Assembly (NCBI GenBank): GCA_963663495.1 | Contig: OY760427.1 | Span: 2,976,001 to 3,040,000 of the forward strand | Length of the DNA stretch: 64,000 bases | Direction of reading: 5' to 3' | Source: G963663495 sp963663495 | GTDB taxonomy: Bacteria > Bacteroidota > Rhodothermia > Rhodothermales > Bin80 | In this document: in pieces, positions 9,401 through 18,495 of the stretch | How the letters are laid out: each line of letters starts with the position of its first letter | Numbering within the stretch: the stretch's first letter is position 1 | The notes under the pieces: generated by a model | Seen by the model: only the letters and a program-made list of their open reading frames with translations | The model's database searches: none | Told to the model about the DNA's origin: nothing | Made by a program: the position numbers and the translations under genes

Positions 9401-12309
9401 ACCATCACCTGGCTCGCTGGCATAGTGGTAAGCGATACTGTAAAGGCCTCGCCGGTATCCCCCTCAACCAATGCCAATTTCGTCGGAGTTACTTCCAGAC
9501 TTGCCTCGTCATTGTCCATGATCATTACCGATAATTCCTCCTCCACACCATCGTAGCCACCACCGGCCGCCCGATGCGCCAGCGTAACAGTCTCATTGAT
9601 CGTGTTGGCGTCCTCCTCCGCACGTACCATCACTGTCTGCTCAGTACTCCAATCATCCGACGTAAATCTGAGTGATGCATCGCTCACCACAACCTCTGGA
9701 CTATCGCTCTCAATATCTACCCACACCGTACCCGATGGCTCCGTTTTTAACCTAACGGAGTAGCTGCTAGTGCTGCCCTCCGTCATGCTCAACTCCTGCG
9801 GATTGATCACCACCCGCTCCGCATCGTCATCCGTAATACGTATGGTCACCATCCCCGTAACCGAAGAGTAGCTGCCCCCTGTAGCGCTGTGCATAAGCAC
9901 TACCTCCTCATTCGCACTATCTTCGTCAGGCCCAGCTGCTATCTCCACTGCCTGAGGATCTCGCCAGGTGGTAGGCGTAAACATAAGCTGCTCCCTATCC
10001 AACGTAAGATTACTCTGCATATGGCCGGTAATAGATACCCGCACCTCCCCCGTTGGGATCGTCAATAGCGCCACCGTGTAGCTTGCTACGCTCCGCTCCA
10101 CCAATCCTACCGTCTGCGGTACAAACACCAACGCCGCCATATCGTCATCCTTTACGCGAACCTCCACTACACCTTGGACGGAACCGTAACCGCCTCCCGA
10201 TGCCCCATGCACCAACGTCACTTTATCGTTCACTTCGTCAAAATCTTGGGCTGCAGATACCGTCACCTCCTGCATTTCTCCCCAGTCGGTCATCGTGAAT
10301 GTCAGTTTCATCTTGTTCAGCCCAACATCCGTGTTATCATGCCCCGCAATGGTCACCGTCACGGTTGACGAAGGCCGCGTCGCTAAAGCTACCATGTAGC
10401 TGTTACTGCTCCCCTCATCCACCAACAGCACTGTGGGATCCATCAGCAATCCAGGTTTGTCATTGTCTGTGGTGTTGACCTTCAATTCACCCTTCACCGA
10501 TGCGTAATCCCCGCCTTCTGCCGTGTGCGTGAGGGTCGCTGTATCGGCCGTGGTGTCATCATCATCGCCCGCCTTCACGGTCACCGTCTGCGGCGTGCTC
10601 CAAGTCGTGGTCGTGAACGTTAGCTTAACATTGTCCAGCGCCAGGTCTGTACCTTCATGCCCTGTTATGGCCACCGTCACTAGGGCTGTGGGCTGTGTCC
10701 GTAGAGCCACCGTGTAGTTTTCACTCTCCTCCTCCAATACCACCAAGGTTGATGCAGATAGCACGATTCCCACCTTATGTAATTCCGCTGTGTTCACCGA
10801 CACTTCCGCCGTTAGTGTGCCATACCCTCCACCCGACGCCATTAGCGTCAGTGTTGCCGAATCGTCCTCCGCATCGTCGTCCTCGCCGGCAGACACAGTC
10901 ACGGTCTGCACTGTGCCCCAATTCGAGGTAGTGAATTCCAGACTCTCAGTGTCCAGCATTAGGTCCGTGTTGGCATGCCCCGAGATGGCTACTATCACGG
11001 TGGCTGCGGGTTCTGTTGCCAGCTTAACCGTAAAGCTGCCACTACCACCCTCCGTAATCGTCACTGACTCCGGATTTACCACCAACCCTATTTGATTGAC
11101 TTCTGTGATGGTCACCACCACTTCACCCGTCACATCGTCATAGCCGCCGTTCGAAGCCCGGTGCGATAACGTTACCGCCGGATCCAGTATGGCATCTGGA
11201 TCCGCAGCCGCGGATACGGTCACGGTCTGCGGCGCACTCCATATCCTGGCACCACTTTGTTCAAACATCAGGCTCGCGGGGGTAGGGGTCAGATCCGTGT
11301 CGGCATACCCCGAGATATCCACTGACACCTCATCTGTGGGTTCTGCTGCCAGCCTCACGGTATAGGTGCCGCTACCGCCTTCGGCTACGTTCAGCATATC
11401 CTTGTCGAATATCAGTGAAGGCGAGTCAATAATGGTGCCCGTGGCCGTTTGCTTGGATATGCCAGCAAAAGCGTCCGAGTAGGTGCTCAGTTCAAACGTC
11501 TCTGAGCTTTCAGTTATAAGGTCCGTGAGTACCGGTATCAAAATCGGTACACTCTTACTGCCCGCCTCGACCGTAACCGTTCCAAGCGAACCAATATAGT
11601 CGGATCCGGCTTCCGCCGTACCATCCATCGTTTCGTAACTGATGACAAGGGCTCGCTTTACCGGTTGCTTAAATTCCAATAAGAATGACATGGTGCCATC
11701 CGCTTCGGCGGCCATCGCATCCCCCACAGTCCACCCGTCAACATCCCGTATGTGAACGTCAATCCTGAAATCATCACTCTCCGGTTCGTCAGGGTCAACG
11801 CTCCAGTAGATATAGAGAATTTCATCTCCTTCAGGTATACCATCGCTAAGTGCGTTGTACGTGAGGTTAATCCACGCTGTCCGGTACGTACCCTCCTCAT
11901 GCAATATCTTAATTTTTCTCGGCCCCGTTACCGTTACATCAACTCCCAATTCAGCGGTGCCGCCAAAATGCAGGTATACGTATTCAAACAAGTGACCATC
12001 TGTAACTTCTACTCTGGCAGTATCTTCGCAGGAAGACATCTCCTCAAGGTATACCACAACCACTTCGGAGGGACACGAATCCTTTCGCGAATCGTTGAAT
12101 GTAACGACACGGGCAGGGCGGGATTGTGGTACTCCCATTGTCGACTCATTTCCGGTAGTGGAAGCAGACGAGCGAGGTTGCACAACAACCTGAGCCAACA
12201 CCGACTGCATCATGCAGGCTGCACCCAGCAAACCCGACAGTACGATTACCCGTCCCCAGCCACCAACCGGGGTTCCATATTCAAGCCAAGCTGTGACCAC
12301 CAATACCAT
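6460..12309 (-). CDS. Giant Calx-beta repeat surface protein with autotransporter-like barrel
   Basis: 1949 aa. It starts at an ATG preceded by TTGAGGTAA, with a signal peptide ending near SVLAQ (about residue 40). Next comes one Calx-beta-like domain with the DGTAEAGSDY hallmark (about 200-290). Seven tandem repeats of about 95-105 aa follow (about 298-1045), each starting like VxPxxVxxxEGxS, passing through 'GHxxTDLxLD', 'LxFTxxxWxxxQTVTVxAxxDxD' and ending 'AxGGGYxxVxGxVxV'. Five further Calx-beta domains carry TAxAGxDY and acidic calcium-type turns (about 1045-1560). The last about 315 residues form a Gly/Tyr/Arg-rich alternating-strand region starting SVWGRGAYSRLQSG and ending in tryptophan, as outer-membrane barrels do. 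It is likely a calcium-dependent adhesin whose passenger is exported through or anchored by its own barrel. Ligand unknown. It stands alone, with no operon partner. Confidence 0.85.
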   Translation of the reverse strand: MVLVVTAWLEYGTPVGGWGRVIVLSGLLGAACMMQSVLAQVVVQPRSSASTTGNESTMGVPQSRPARVVTFNDSRKDSCPSEVVVVYLEEMSSCEDTARVEVTDGHLFEYVYLHFGGTAELGVDVTVTGPRKIKILHEEGTYRTAWINLTYNALSDGIPEGDEILYIYWSVDPDEPESDDFRIDVHIRDVDGWTVGDAMAAEADGTMSFLLEFKQPVKRALVISYETMDGTAEAGSDYIGSLGTVTVEAGSKSVPILIPVLTDLITESSETFELSTYSDAFAGISKQTATGTIIDSPSLIFDKDMLNVAEGGSGTYTVRLAAEPTDEVSVDISGYADTDLTPTPASLMFEQSGARIWSAPQTVTVSAAADPDAILDPAVTLSHRASNGGYDDVTGEVVVTITEVNQIGLVVNPESVTITEGGSGSFTVKLATEPAATVIVAISGHANTDLMLDTESLEFTTSNWGTVQTVTVSAGEDDDAEDDSATLTLMASGGGYGTLTAEVSVNTAELHKVGIVLSASTLVVLEEESENYTVALRTQPTALVTVAITGHEGTDLALDNVKLTFTTTTWSTPQTVTVKAGDDDDTTADTATLTHTAEGGDYASVKGELKVNTTDNDKPGLLMDPTVLLVDEGSSNSYMVALATRPSSTVTVTIAGHDNTDVGLNKMKLTFTMTDWGEMQEVTVSAAQDFDEVNDKVTLVHGASGGGYGSVQGVVEVRVKDDDMAALVFVPQTVGLVERSVASYTVALLTIPTGEVRVSITGHMQSNLTLDREQLMFTPTTWRDPQAVEIAAGPDEDSANEEVVLMHSATGGSYSSVTGMVTIRITDDDAERVVINPQELSMTEGSTSSYSVRLKTEPSGTVWVDIESDSPEVVVSDASLRFTSDDWSTEQTVMVRAEEDANTINETVTLAHRAAGGGYDGVEEELSVMIMDNDEASLEVTPTKLALVEGDTGEAFTVSLTTMPASQVMVSVNVEPVLNDKVSVSTPDLTFTPADWNTVQTVVVTALEDADYDHEFGSLQLTASGGGYGGKSASITVEVHDDNAPRIVRVLSDITVEEGAGSAVFRVGLSGESASVITVRYHTHDGTATAGADYHQAIGVLTFAADELEKLVTVEVIDDEVDEGDETFTLELTDAQRAELGNATGRVTIVDNDAAPTVSMVPAVFVREGGTAKVHLRLSSASANPIRVLYNISDVTAAAGEDYEAVSTGSVTIGLGEMGTIIQIPTRNDTVHEGREAFLVQLDGGERTMVTILDNDPLPQLSIGDVTVSEDEGRAKLAVSLSGGSAVRVGIAFATQDITAKAGADYTRTLGTLVFAPGETVRHIWVPVARDDVVEEDEGLVVRLSAPEHAAVLDAEGNVTIKDDPIEVSIYDGTGTESSEELVMAVRLSFGSIKVVSVQFAVTGGTATSDVDYEATQGLVVFETGSTEAQIRIPLIDDDLQEGNETIEVTLSNPINTQIGQAMATGTIVDDETAPGVQVRAIAVSQSEAVFVVGLLAPVAERLTGRYRTVDGTAWAGEDYERMEGMLEFGPGETRKEVRVPLLGAQGSGEAFALMVELGNETVREEVVLGSEDTGNRARLGRSVAVHIVEAVSERMEGSLVGCMPRPFPGQRVRVSHLLSGCGMQASGERMSVWGRGAYSRLQSGAVSGADVVTASLGADYRAGDRWLMGMVVSRSEALEQEGTLLQMTGWYPYVRYGGFRHSVWGLAGAGQGVVAEAAETGIRMMAAGVVGTVVRRAGSRLEYEADGFWLGMDGGIEVSRVRAGLEGSVTLQDILEPYVEAAVLHSGGDAERGMGMEAGGGLRVRMGMLHAEVMSRRLVLHQEDGYGEWGYAGMVRYGGMEGLGAQVRPTWGRTHVETLWQAERPWEVYPSDRRMELEVGYGSRVHRRSVLRPHVGMGLRDRGRDYRIGAGVQGRTGIGFSVSGLAMEHMAPYRPVSYGVTASGYMRW

Positions 12310-12420
12310 TTACCTCAAGTGCACCCGTAGACTGCCCCGGCATGCTAAATCTCAATGTACAAACAGGGGACAATACATCTGAGGACCGATTGGTATACGC
12401 ACCTGTATCGCAACCATAAG

Positions 12421-12546
12421 TTAGGGAATTATATACGTGAGTGACTAACTGTACACAGTGAGGCACTAGTATCAATTTCACTGGTCATAGGGGTCGGTAA
12501 CCCGTGAAATTGATACGCGAGGGTACTCACGCACATAATTCCCCAA
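12421..12546. repeat. Foldback miniature element made of two TnpB-element right ends
   Basis: A 126-bp near-palindrome. The outer 22-bp arms are 12421-12442 and 12525-12546 (TTAGGGAATTATATACGTGA and an inverted copy with few mismatches). The inner arms 12469-12481 and 12504-12516 (GTATCAATTTCAC) pair perfectly. The left two-thirds closely matches the right end of TnpB copy 1 at 4032-4115. It encodes nothing and resembles the palindrome-associated miniatures derived from IS200/IS605 elements. It lies between the giant surface-protein gene and the DtxR gene. Confidence 0.8.
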
Positions 12547-12652
12547 GTTTAGGATCGAACTGCATAAATCGCTATAGATTAACACCCTAGCGTGATCTGC
12601 GACAACCGAAGTCATTATTGTGCCATCAGGGTAGCAGCGTCACCAGAGTCTA

Positions 12653-13318
12653 TCAATCCTTCGGATAGACTTCAACCTGCTCCCACTCAACCAGAATACC
12701 ATCGGCGATATTGTGCATGATCACATGGTCCTCATCATCTACGCGGATTGTGGTGGAATCGGAATCCTGCGCGAGCACATCCATGCGCCTGCCGGGCAAC
12801 AGTCCCAATTTCTCCAAGACCTGCAGACGGGCCGGATCCGTATCCGACAGCTCCATGATTCGGACAGCCTTTCCGGGAAGGATCTCAGGTAGCGGAATGT
12901 GGACCGACTCACTAAGCTGAAGATCTGCAGTCGGGATTGGGTGGCCGTGCGGATCGTGCGTAGGAAACCCCAGAAGGGCGTCAATACGGGCTTCAAATGC
13001 CTCGGAAATATGATGCTCCAAGTGCTCTGCCTCTTGGTGCATCTCCTCCCATGAGTATCCCAACTCCTCACGCAAATAGGTTTCCAGTAACCGATGATGA
13101 CGCAGGATTTCCAACGCGATTTTCTCACCGGTACTGGTCAGGAACACACCACGATAGGACTCGTAGCTGACTAGGTTCGCCCGTGCAAGACGTTGCATCA
13201 TCTTGGTAACGGAGGCGGAAGAAACACCCAACGCCGAAGCGATCTCCGTTGTGGATGCCCTTTGCCTACCGAGCTTGTAGATTGCTTTGAGGTAGTCCTC
13301 CACTGCCGGACTGGGCAT
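12653..13318 (-). CDS. DtxR/MntR-family metal-dependent transcriptional repressor
   Basis: About 221 aa. The N-terminal winged helix (VEDYLKAIYKL, then TTEIASALGVSSASVTKMMQ) is followed by the metal-binding dimerisation domain with HHRLLETYL and EAEHLEHHIS, and by a C-terminal FeoA/SH3-like domain from about residue 145. Such proteins bind Fe(II) or Mn(II) and repress metal uptake genes. The presence of both the HHRLLE helix and the SH3 domain does not by itself separate iron (DtxR/IdeR) from manganese (MntR) sensing. The start is the ATG at 13318 (MPSPAVEDY), the usual family N-terminus; a GTG two codons upstream is possible. No ribosome-binding site is evident. No uptake gene is adjacent. 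A group II intron starts only about 80 bp upstream and may have separated the gene from its native promoter. Confidence 0.9.
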   Translation of the reverse strand: MPSPAVEDYLKAIYKLGRQRASTTEIASALGVSSASVTKMMQRLARANLVSYESYRGVFLTSTGEKIALEILRHHRLLETYLREELGYSWEEMHQEAEHLEHHISEAFEARIDALLGFPTHDPHGHPIPTADLQLSESVHIPLPEILPGKAVRIMELSDTDPARLQVLEKLGLLPGRRMDVLAQDSDSTTIRVDDEDHVIMHNIADGILVEWEQVEVYPKD

Positions 13319-13398
13319 TGGCACGAACGGTTTGATGCAAAATTCTACTAGTCCCCTGCCTATGGGATCCCCTACCGTGTGCTAAGAAGACAAATGGA

Positions 13399-14049
13399 GT
13401 GCGCCAGGCTAACTGGCAAGGTATAGCGGGTGGAAGTCCCGTAATATGAAGCAAGAACCAAGCACATATTTCCGCGAGCCGTGCGCGGTCACTCGTGAGG
13501 GTGGACGTGAAGTGTCGGTAGCGGCGCATATGGCCAGGGATATTGAGCAACGAAAGATGTGTCGTTCGGGTCGCCGAGATTATCGGTGCGGTCGAAGGCA
13601 ATATGTTCGTCATCGTTATGGTGAGAGGGCGGACAGGCCCGCGGTGTCTAAGACCCCATGGACGTATGTACATATCCTGCCGGGACCTGGGAGATCTTTT
13701 CAACGCCCAGCGCCAAGGGCGGAGCCGCCGAAGCGTAGGTGAAATGCTGATCGGAGGATGTACGTTGAAGAGAGGTCCGATGCGATGATAGTAGCGATGA
13801 AGCTGGCGAACAAAGCATGGAAGACCATGTGGCGGAGTTGGTGGAGCGAAGCGTCGCACCCGAGGGGAACCCGTAGTTCCCGGCATGCACTGGACGCAGA
13901 ACCAGGTTCGTATGCCAGGGGAAGGTGCGGTTACGGCAACGGACCGGTTTGCTGGTCTGTTAACGTCATGCGCGGTGGCGCGACCCACGGGAAGAGCCGG
14001 ATGCGTTAGCGCGCACGTCCAGAGGGCCCGGGGCGACTCGGGTCACTAC
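13399..14049 (+). mobile_element. Group II intron, ORF-deleted
   Basis: It begins GTGCGCC, the consensus 5' end of bacterial group II introns, and has a domain-V-like hairpin at about 13993-14025 (AGCCGGATGCG, TTAG loop, GCGCACGTCC). A domain-VI-like stem ends in CTAC at 14046-14049. Positions 13570-13800 match the intron fragment at 55950-56150 (opposite strand), including the start of the reverse transcriptase (IVAMxxANK), after which almost the whole ORF is missing. The domain V 3' strand reads CCAGAG where the other copy has CCGGAT, so catalysis may be impaired. The 3' flank is IS66 tnpC sequence. The 5' flank is the DtxR promoter region. Confidence 0.7.
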
Positions 14050-15039
14050 CGGTATGTAGAGAAGGAAGGGAAGAAAAACGAAAAAAGACGCATCGCGGCT
14101 ATCTTTGGGTATAGGCACCGCGGGCGAAGGTGGTGATGATGGATTACAGCCCGAGCCTTGCGCGCGCTGGACCGTGGGAATTCTTGCGCGGATATAAAGG
14201 GGCGATGCAAACCGACGGGTATGTGGTGTATGATGCATTTGGTACGCGGGGCGGGATAACGCTGTTTAGATGTTTGGCGCATGCGCGTCGCAAGTCTTAT
14301 GACTGCAGGAAAAAGGAGCCCAAGAAGGTGCGCCATGTAATGGAGGAAATCCGGCAGTTGTATGCGATAGAGCGTGGGTTGCGTAAGGAGGGAGCTGGTC
14401 CGGCTCGGCGTGTGGAGGTACGACAGGAGGAGGCACGGCCGGTACTGGAGAAGTTGAAGCCATGGCTTGAGGAAAGTCGTGAGCACCGGCCGAGTGCGGG
14501 ATGGGATGAGGCTGTGGGGTACATGCTCAACAGGTGGGAGAAGCTGGCTTGTTACCTGGAAGACGGCAAGGTTGAGATCGATAACAATCTGGTCGAGAAC
14601 CAGATGCGGGCGATTGCGCTTGGTCGGAAAAACCATCTGTTTGCGGGATCGCATGCGGCAGCGCAGCGGTCCGCAGTACTGTACGCTCTTTTTGCCACAT
14701 GCAAGCTGCAATCGACAAACCCGATTGAATGGCTTACCGACGTACTACGCCGTCTTCCGACACATCCTGCCGACCGCATGGCTGAACTCTTGCCCCATCA
14801 TTGGAAAGCTAGTCGGGACTTGCAGCAAGCTACCGTCAAGAAAGCGGCATAGGAGCCCCTAAACAGGCGCGCCCGGGTCATCCGATAGATCCGTGTGCTG
14901 GTCTGCGAACACGCTGTCAGGTACTTGACTCCTGCACACCCAACCGACGCTAGCTTATAAACCTTCGAACCGCGCTCTAACTTACTCTAATTGAGAGAGT
15001 AAATACCCTCGGTCATAATGTACTTCACCAGACGGATAC
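14050..15039 (+). pseudogene. IS66 tnpC C-terminal fragment with right terminal repeat
   Basis: Encodes the second half of an IS66-family TnpC (MDYSPSLARAGPWEFLRGYKG through DNNLVENQMRAIALGRKNHL to KASRDLQQATVKKAA). It nearly matches the copies at 57400-58225 and 58561-58827. The N-terminal half is missing because the sequence begins at the 3' end of the group II intron. A deletion near 14114 (GGTATAGGCACC, against GGTATACCCGGCACC in the other copy) breaks the frame. About 190 bp after the stop, the right terminal repeat GTATCCGTCTGGTGAAGTAC (minus strand) ends at 15039, where IS256 sequence resumes. Confidence 0.8.
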
Positions 15040-15696
15040 TTCTCTGTCGCCGTCTCCACCATCCCTACTACTATCTTCTCGCCCTTCTCCGTAATCCCTA
15101 CACAAATCAATAACTGCACCCCCTGAAAGTACTTGCCGTCCAGCAGCAACGCTACAAACGTGTTCTCCGCCAAGTTACGCTCCTCCTGCTCCTTCAATAC
15201 CTGTGCACTGTAACTCTTGTACTTGCGACTGATTGAGGAAGCGCTCAATCCAAAACTGCCAACAAACTCCGTTGCCACCTTCTTGTAGTTCCGCTGGCTA
15301 ATACCATACACAATTTTCCGGGCGATACGCTCCACCATATTCGGATTCGGCTTGTGCAACAATTTGTAGGTCTCCAGAGGACGCGCTTTACCCTTCACCC
15401 GGTCCTGTACACGCGGCACACTCACCTTTACCCGCTCATCTCCAATCATAATAGAGCCCGGTCTGCTCCCCCATCGCTCGTACCGCCCCTTATGCTGCTT
15501 ATTGTTGTCGCGCTTTCTGCGCACACCGCAGAGCGACTATACCTCGGCTTCCATGACCGCAAGAAAACACGCCAGTTGCATCGTGCCAAAAATGCTCTAC
15601 TAACAGCTTCAGGGAATCGATCCCCGTGTCTAGTATCTTCTGGAGACCCTCCGGTAGTGTGCCGGGGTTTTCTATCAGCGTGACATCTTTGGACAT
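15040..15696 (-). pseudogene. IS256-family transposase, N-terminal half, frameshifted
   Basis: Begins MSKDVTLIENPGTLPEGLQK at 15696. A frameshift near 15510-15530 shifts to RRKRDNNKQHKGRYERWGSR. It continues through a typical IS256 region (VPRVQDRVKGKARPLETY, NYKKVATEFVGSFGLSASSI, TFVALLLDGKYFQGVQLLIC). It stops at VGMVETATE, where the IS66 terminal repeat begins. The first catalytic aspartate (LLLDGK) is present; the rest of the DDE domain is missing and was not found elsewhere in the window. Confidence 0.8.
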
Positions 15697-16497
15697 AGGT
15701 CAGTTATCGTTTGTCTGATTGATGGAAGAAAACAATGCTGATCGCATAGCTGGATCTTGCGCAGCGCGGGGCAATCTTCGCATGTGTGACTCTATCTCAA
15801 CCTAACTTCGCCATTTCGTAGTGCTACTAACCTACGGTATTCTCCCGTGGCCATATTTGGACTGTTTTTTTCAGGAGCAATGGATTGTGAGATTTACCGG
15901 ATCGGTTGGAGTTGGTTTAGGGTGGTTTGAATCCCTGATTACCTGGTGTTTTGCCGCCTGTTTCGCTGCGATCTACCTCGGATCGTTTCCATCGGACGTA
16001 GCTCTGGTGGCTCCATCTGGAGTACGCTATCTCAACCGTTGTGAAGGGACCATGCGTCATGAGTCTGGAGGCTTCTGGCTCACCGGTGCACTCGCTTCCT
16101 CCACATGCTCGGTCACGGTGCGGGTCGCATCCGGATCATACACGTATCCCAGTACCGCAAAGAACTGTACCATACTCGGAGGCAGATCCTGATCCACCTC
16201 CATGATCAGGTACCGATATTGGTTCTTAACCATCTTGGTCGTAATCCGACGAATCCTGTTCAACTTGTCTCGGATCGTCGCCCAACTATCATGAATCCCG
16301 TGTTCCTTGAGTCTGGTGCGAACCATATGGGCAGCATGATAAGCCAGTACCGTGATGAACAGATGTAAGCGTGCGGTGAAGTACAGGGTAGCGGGCTTTT
16401 TGGCGGTTTTGGCGGGTACAGTGTGGTTGGAAGGAGGAGAGCATGTGGGCTTGCCCGATCTGGACGATTCGGCGTCCGGCAGCTAGGCGGCCTTACC

Positions 16498-18096
16498 CTA
16501 GTGGGCTTGCCGTGCCCGTTTCCAATGATGGGGCAATAGCGCTGCTATGTCCTCGGCAGGATGTGTCGGGATGCGCTGGAATACTTCCATGAGCCATTCC
16601 ATTGGGTTGACATCGTGGAATTTGCAGGTTCCAAGGAGCGAATAGACCACGGCACCCCGCTGGGATGCATCATGGGATCCTGCGAACATGTAGTTCTTCC
16701 TACCAATAGCCAGTGGCCGTATCGCATTCTCAACCAGGTTATTGTCCAACTCCACACGGCCCTCATCCAGATATCGGGTCAGCCTTTGCCAACGGCCAAG
16801 CGTATACTGGGTCGCCTTGGCCCACGGGCTCTTGGGTAAACCATTGTTCACCTCCAGCCACGGCTTCAGCTCCTCCAGTACAGGTCCGGCCCGTTCCTGT
16901 CGCAGTTGCTGACGAACATCCGCACTCGCACCCGTTTTGCGTAGCCAACGCTCTATGAGGTAGAGCTTGCGTATCTCCTTCAACACATGCGCGGCCTTAT
17001 CCGGCTCGTACGTCTTGCAGTCGAAGAACTTGCGCCGGGCATGCGCCATGCATGCGTAGAGCGTTACGGATGGGTCCGCATCAAAGATGTCGTAAGCTAC
17101 ATACCCGTCTGTCTGTAGCAATCCCTCATACCCGTGCAAAAACTCCACCGGACCCGCCCGAGCACGGGTCTTCCGGTATTCCATCACCAACAGCCTCTGC
17201 TCTGGACTATGGTACACCCAATAAAAGCCTTTATGCAGCGATCCCTTCTTATCTCCATCCTGCACCTCAATCCCCGTCTCATCCGCCTGCAGATACCCAG
17301 TGGATAGCAACTCCTGCTTCAGAGCATTATACAACGGGGTCAGGTGCGACGCAGACTGCGATATCCAGCCTCCCAGCGTGGACTTCGCAATCTCCACGCC
17401 TTCCCGACGAAACCGCTGCTGCTGACGGTACAAAGGCAGGTGGTCCGCATATTTGCCCACCACCACATCTGCCAACAACCCCGGACCCGCCATGCCCTTG
17501 TTCACCATCCGTGGTGGCAACTCACCTATGATCACCCCCTTATCCTCATCCCCAGGGTCCACATACTTCGGACGCACATACTCAATAACCTTCATATGGG
17601 CGGGTACACGCTCCAGAACCAGCGTCTTCTCCGCCCCGATGCACGTCATACCACTGGTATCCCCGTCAGGCTCAATTGTAATCGTTTCGCGGGGCAGTTT
17701 CTTCAGCAGATCGTCCAGCGCTTTACGCTTGGGCTTGCCCTTCTTCTTCTGCCGTCCGTTCGCCTTTTGCCCATTCTTCGTCTGTCCATTCGTCTCCGGC
17801 TCCGGTAGAGGGACCTCCTGCTCCGGCTCATCGAACAACGTGCCCTGCTGCGGGTCATTCAGCACACACTTTTCACTCTTGGGACTGTATAGCGCGCGTA
17901 GCGCTAGCATCAGCCGGTTATTCATATTCCCCAATTCTGCCTCAAGCCGGCTGCATCGATCATGCAGCTGGCTATTCTTTCTCTCCAATTCTGCATTATC
18001 CCGGCTGTACTGATCAAAGGCACTGGCCAATTCGGGGTGCTGTGCAAGCAACGCAACCTGCGCGGGGGAGAGGATAGAATGTGCTTCGGGCTGCAT
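16498..18096 (-). CDS. tnpC: IS66 transposase TnpC (DDE transposase)
   Basis: 532 aa, full length for the family. An N-terminal coiled-coil/leucine-zipper region (DQYSRDNAELERKNSQLHDR) is followed by a central IS66 'zinc-finger' segment in which the usual cysteine pairs are mostly absent. The DDE core follows (LSTGYLQADETGIEVQ, LQTDGYVAYD, ACMAHARRKFFD). The C-terminal conserved block VELDNNLVENAIRPLAIGRK carries the catalytic glutamate region. It catalyses excision and insertion of the IS together with TnpA and TnpB. No stop or frameshift is present, unlike the other IS66 copies here. Confidence 0.95.
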   Translation of the reverse strand: MQPEAHSILSPAQVALLAQHPELASAFDQYSRDNAELERKNSQLHDRCSRLEAELGNMNNRLMLALRALYSPKSEKCVLNDPQQGTLFDEPEQEVPLPEPETNGQTKNGQKANGRQKKKGKPKRKALDDLLKKLPRETITIEPDGDTSGMTCIGAEKTLVLERVPAHMKVIEYVRPKYVDPGDEDKGVIIGELPPRMVNKGMAGPGLLADVVVGKYADHLPLYRQQQRFRREGVEIAKSTLGGWISQSASHLTPLYNALKQELLSTGYLQADETGIEVQDGDKKGSLHKGFYWVYHSPEQRLLVMEYRKTRARAGPVEFLHGYEGLLQTDGYVAYDIFDADPSVTLYACMAHARRKFFDCKTYEPDKAAHVLKEIRKLYLIERWLRKTGASADVRQQLRQERAGPVLEELKPWLEVNNGLPKSPWAKATQYTLGRWQRLTRYLDEGRVELDNNLVENAIRPLAIGRKNYMFAGSHDASQRGAVVYSLLGTCKFHDVNPMEWLMEVFQRIPTHPAEDIAALLPHHWKRARQAH

Positions 18097-18156
18097 GGTG
18101 AGCTAACAACACCAGCATATTGCTTGTTCCCGAATCACACATTATATTTGGCCCGA

Positions 18157-18495
18157 TTATCGGCTTTTTACCGCATATCGGGGCCGATATTTCACCGTCT
18201 TCAACGACACCCCCTCCAGCATCATCACCATCTGTGCCCATGTCGGCACATCCTCCTCTGGCAACGCAAACGTACCCGTCTCCAAGCGCTTGTAGAAGAT
18301 CGCAAAGCCGTTCCGATCCCATGTGAGCGCCTTCAAATGGTTTCGCCTCCTGTTGATGAATACAAAGATGTCTCCCGACATCGGATTCCGCTTCATGCCG
18401 CTCTTTACCAAAGCGCACAAGCCGTCAAAGCTTGTGCGCATGTCCACCGGCGGTCGGTAAAAGAAGTACCGGTGCGAAGGTGCCAGTCCGATCAT
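18157..18495 (-). CDS. tnpB: IS66 accessory protein TnpB (Orf2)
   Basis: 112 aa starting MIGLAPSHRYFFYRPPVDMR, the classic IS66 Orf2 (PF05717) beginning. It continues with SFDGLCALVK, GDIFVFINRRRNHLKALTWD and GFAIFYKRLETGTF. It is required with TnpA and TnpC for IS66 transposition; the biochemical role is unclear. The ATG overlaps the tnpA stop by 4 nt (ATGA), implying translational coupling. Unrelated to the RNA-guided TnpB nucleases in this window despite the shared name. Confidence 0.93.
   Translation of the reverse strand: MIGLAPSHRYFFYRPPVDMRTSFDGLCALVKSGMKRNPMSGDIFVFINRRRNHLKALTWDRNGFAIFYKRLETGTFALPEEDVPTWAQMVMMLEGVSLKTVKYRPRYAVKSR

Noticed and set aside
15821..16192. 123-codon hydrophobic plus-strand frame
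   Set aside because: Lies in the non-coding end of the IS1634-type element and antisense to its transposase tail; the related solo end at 51608-51718 does not preserve it as a gene.
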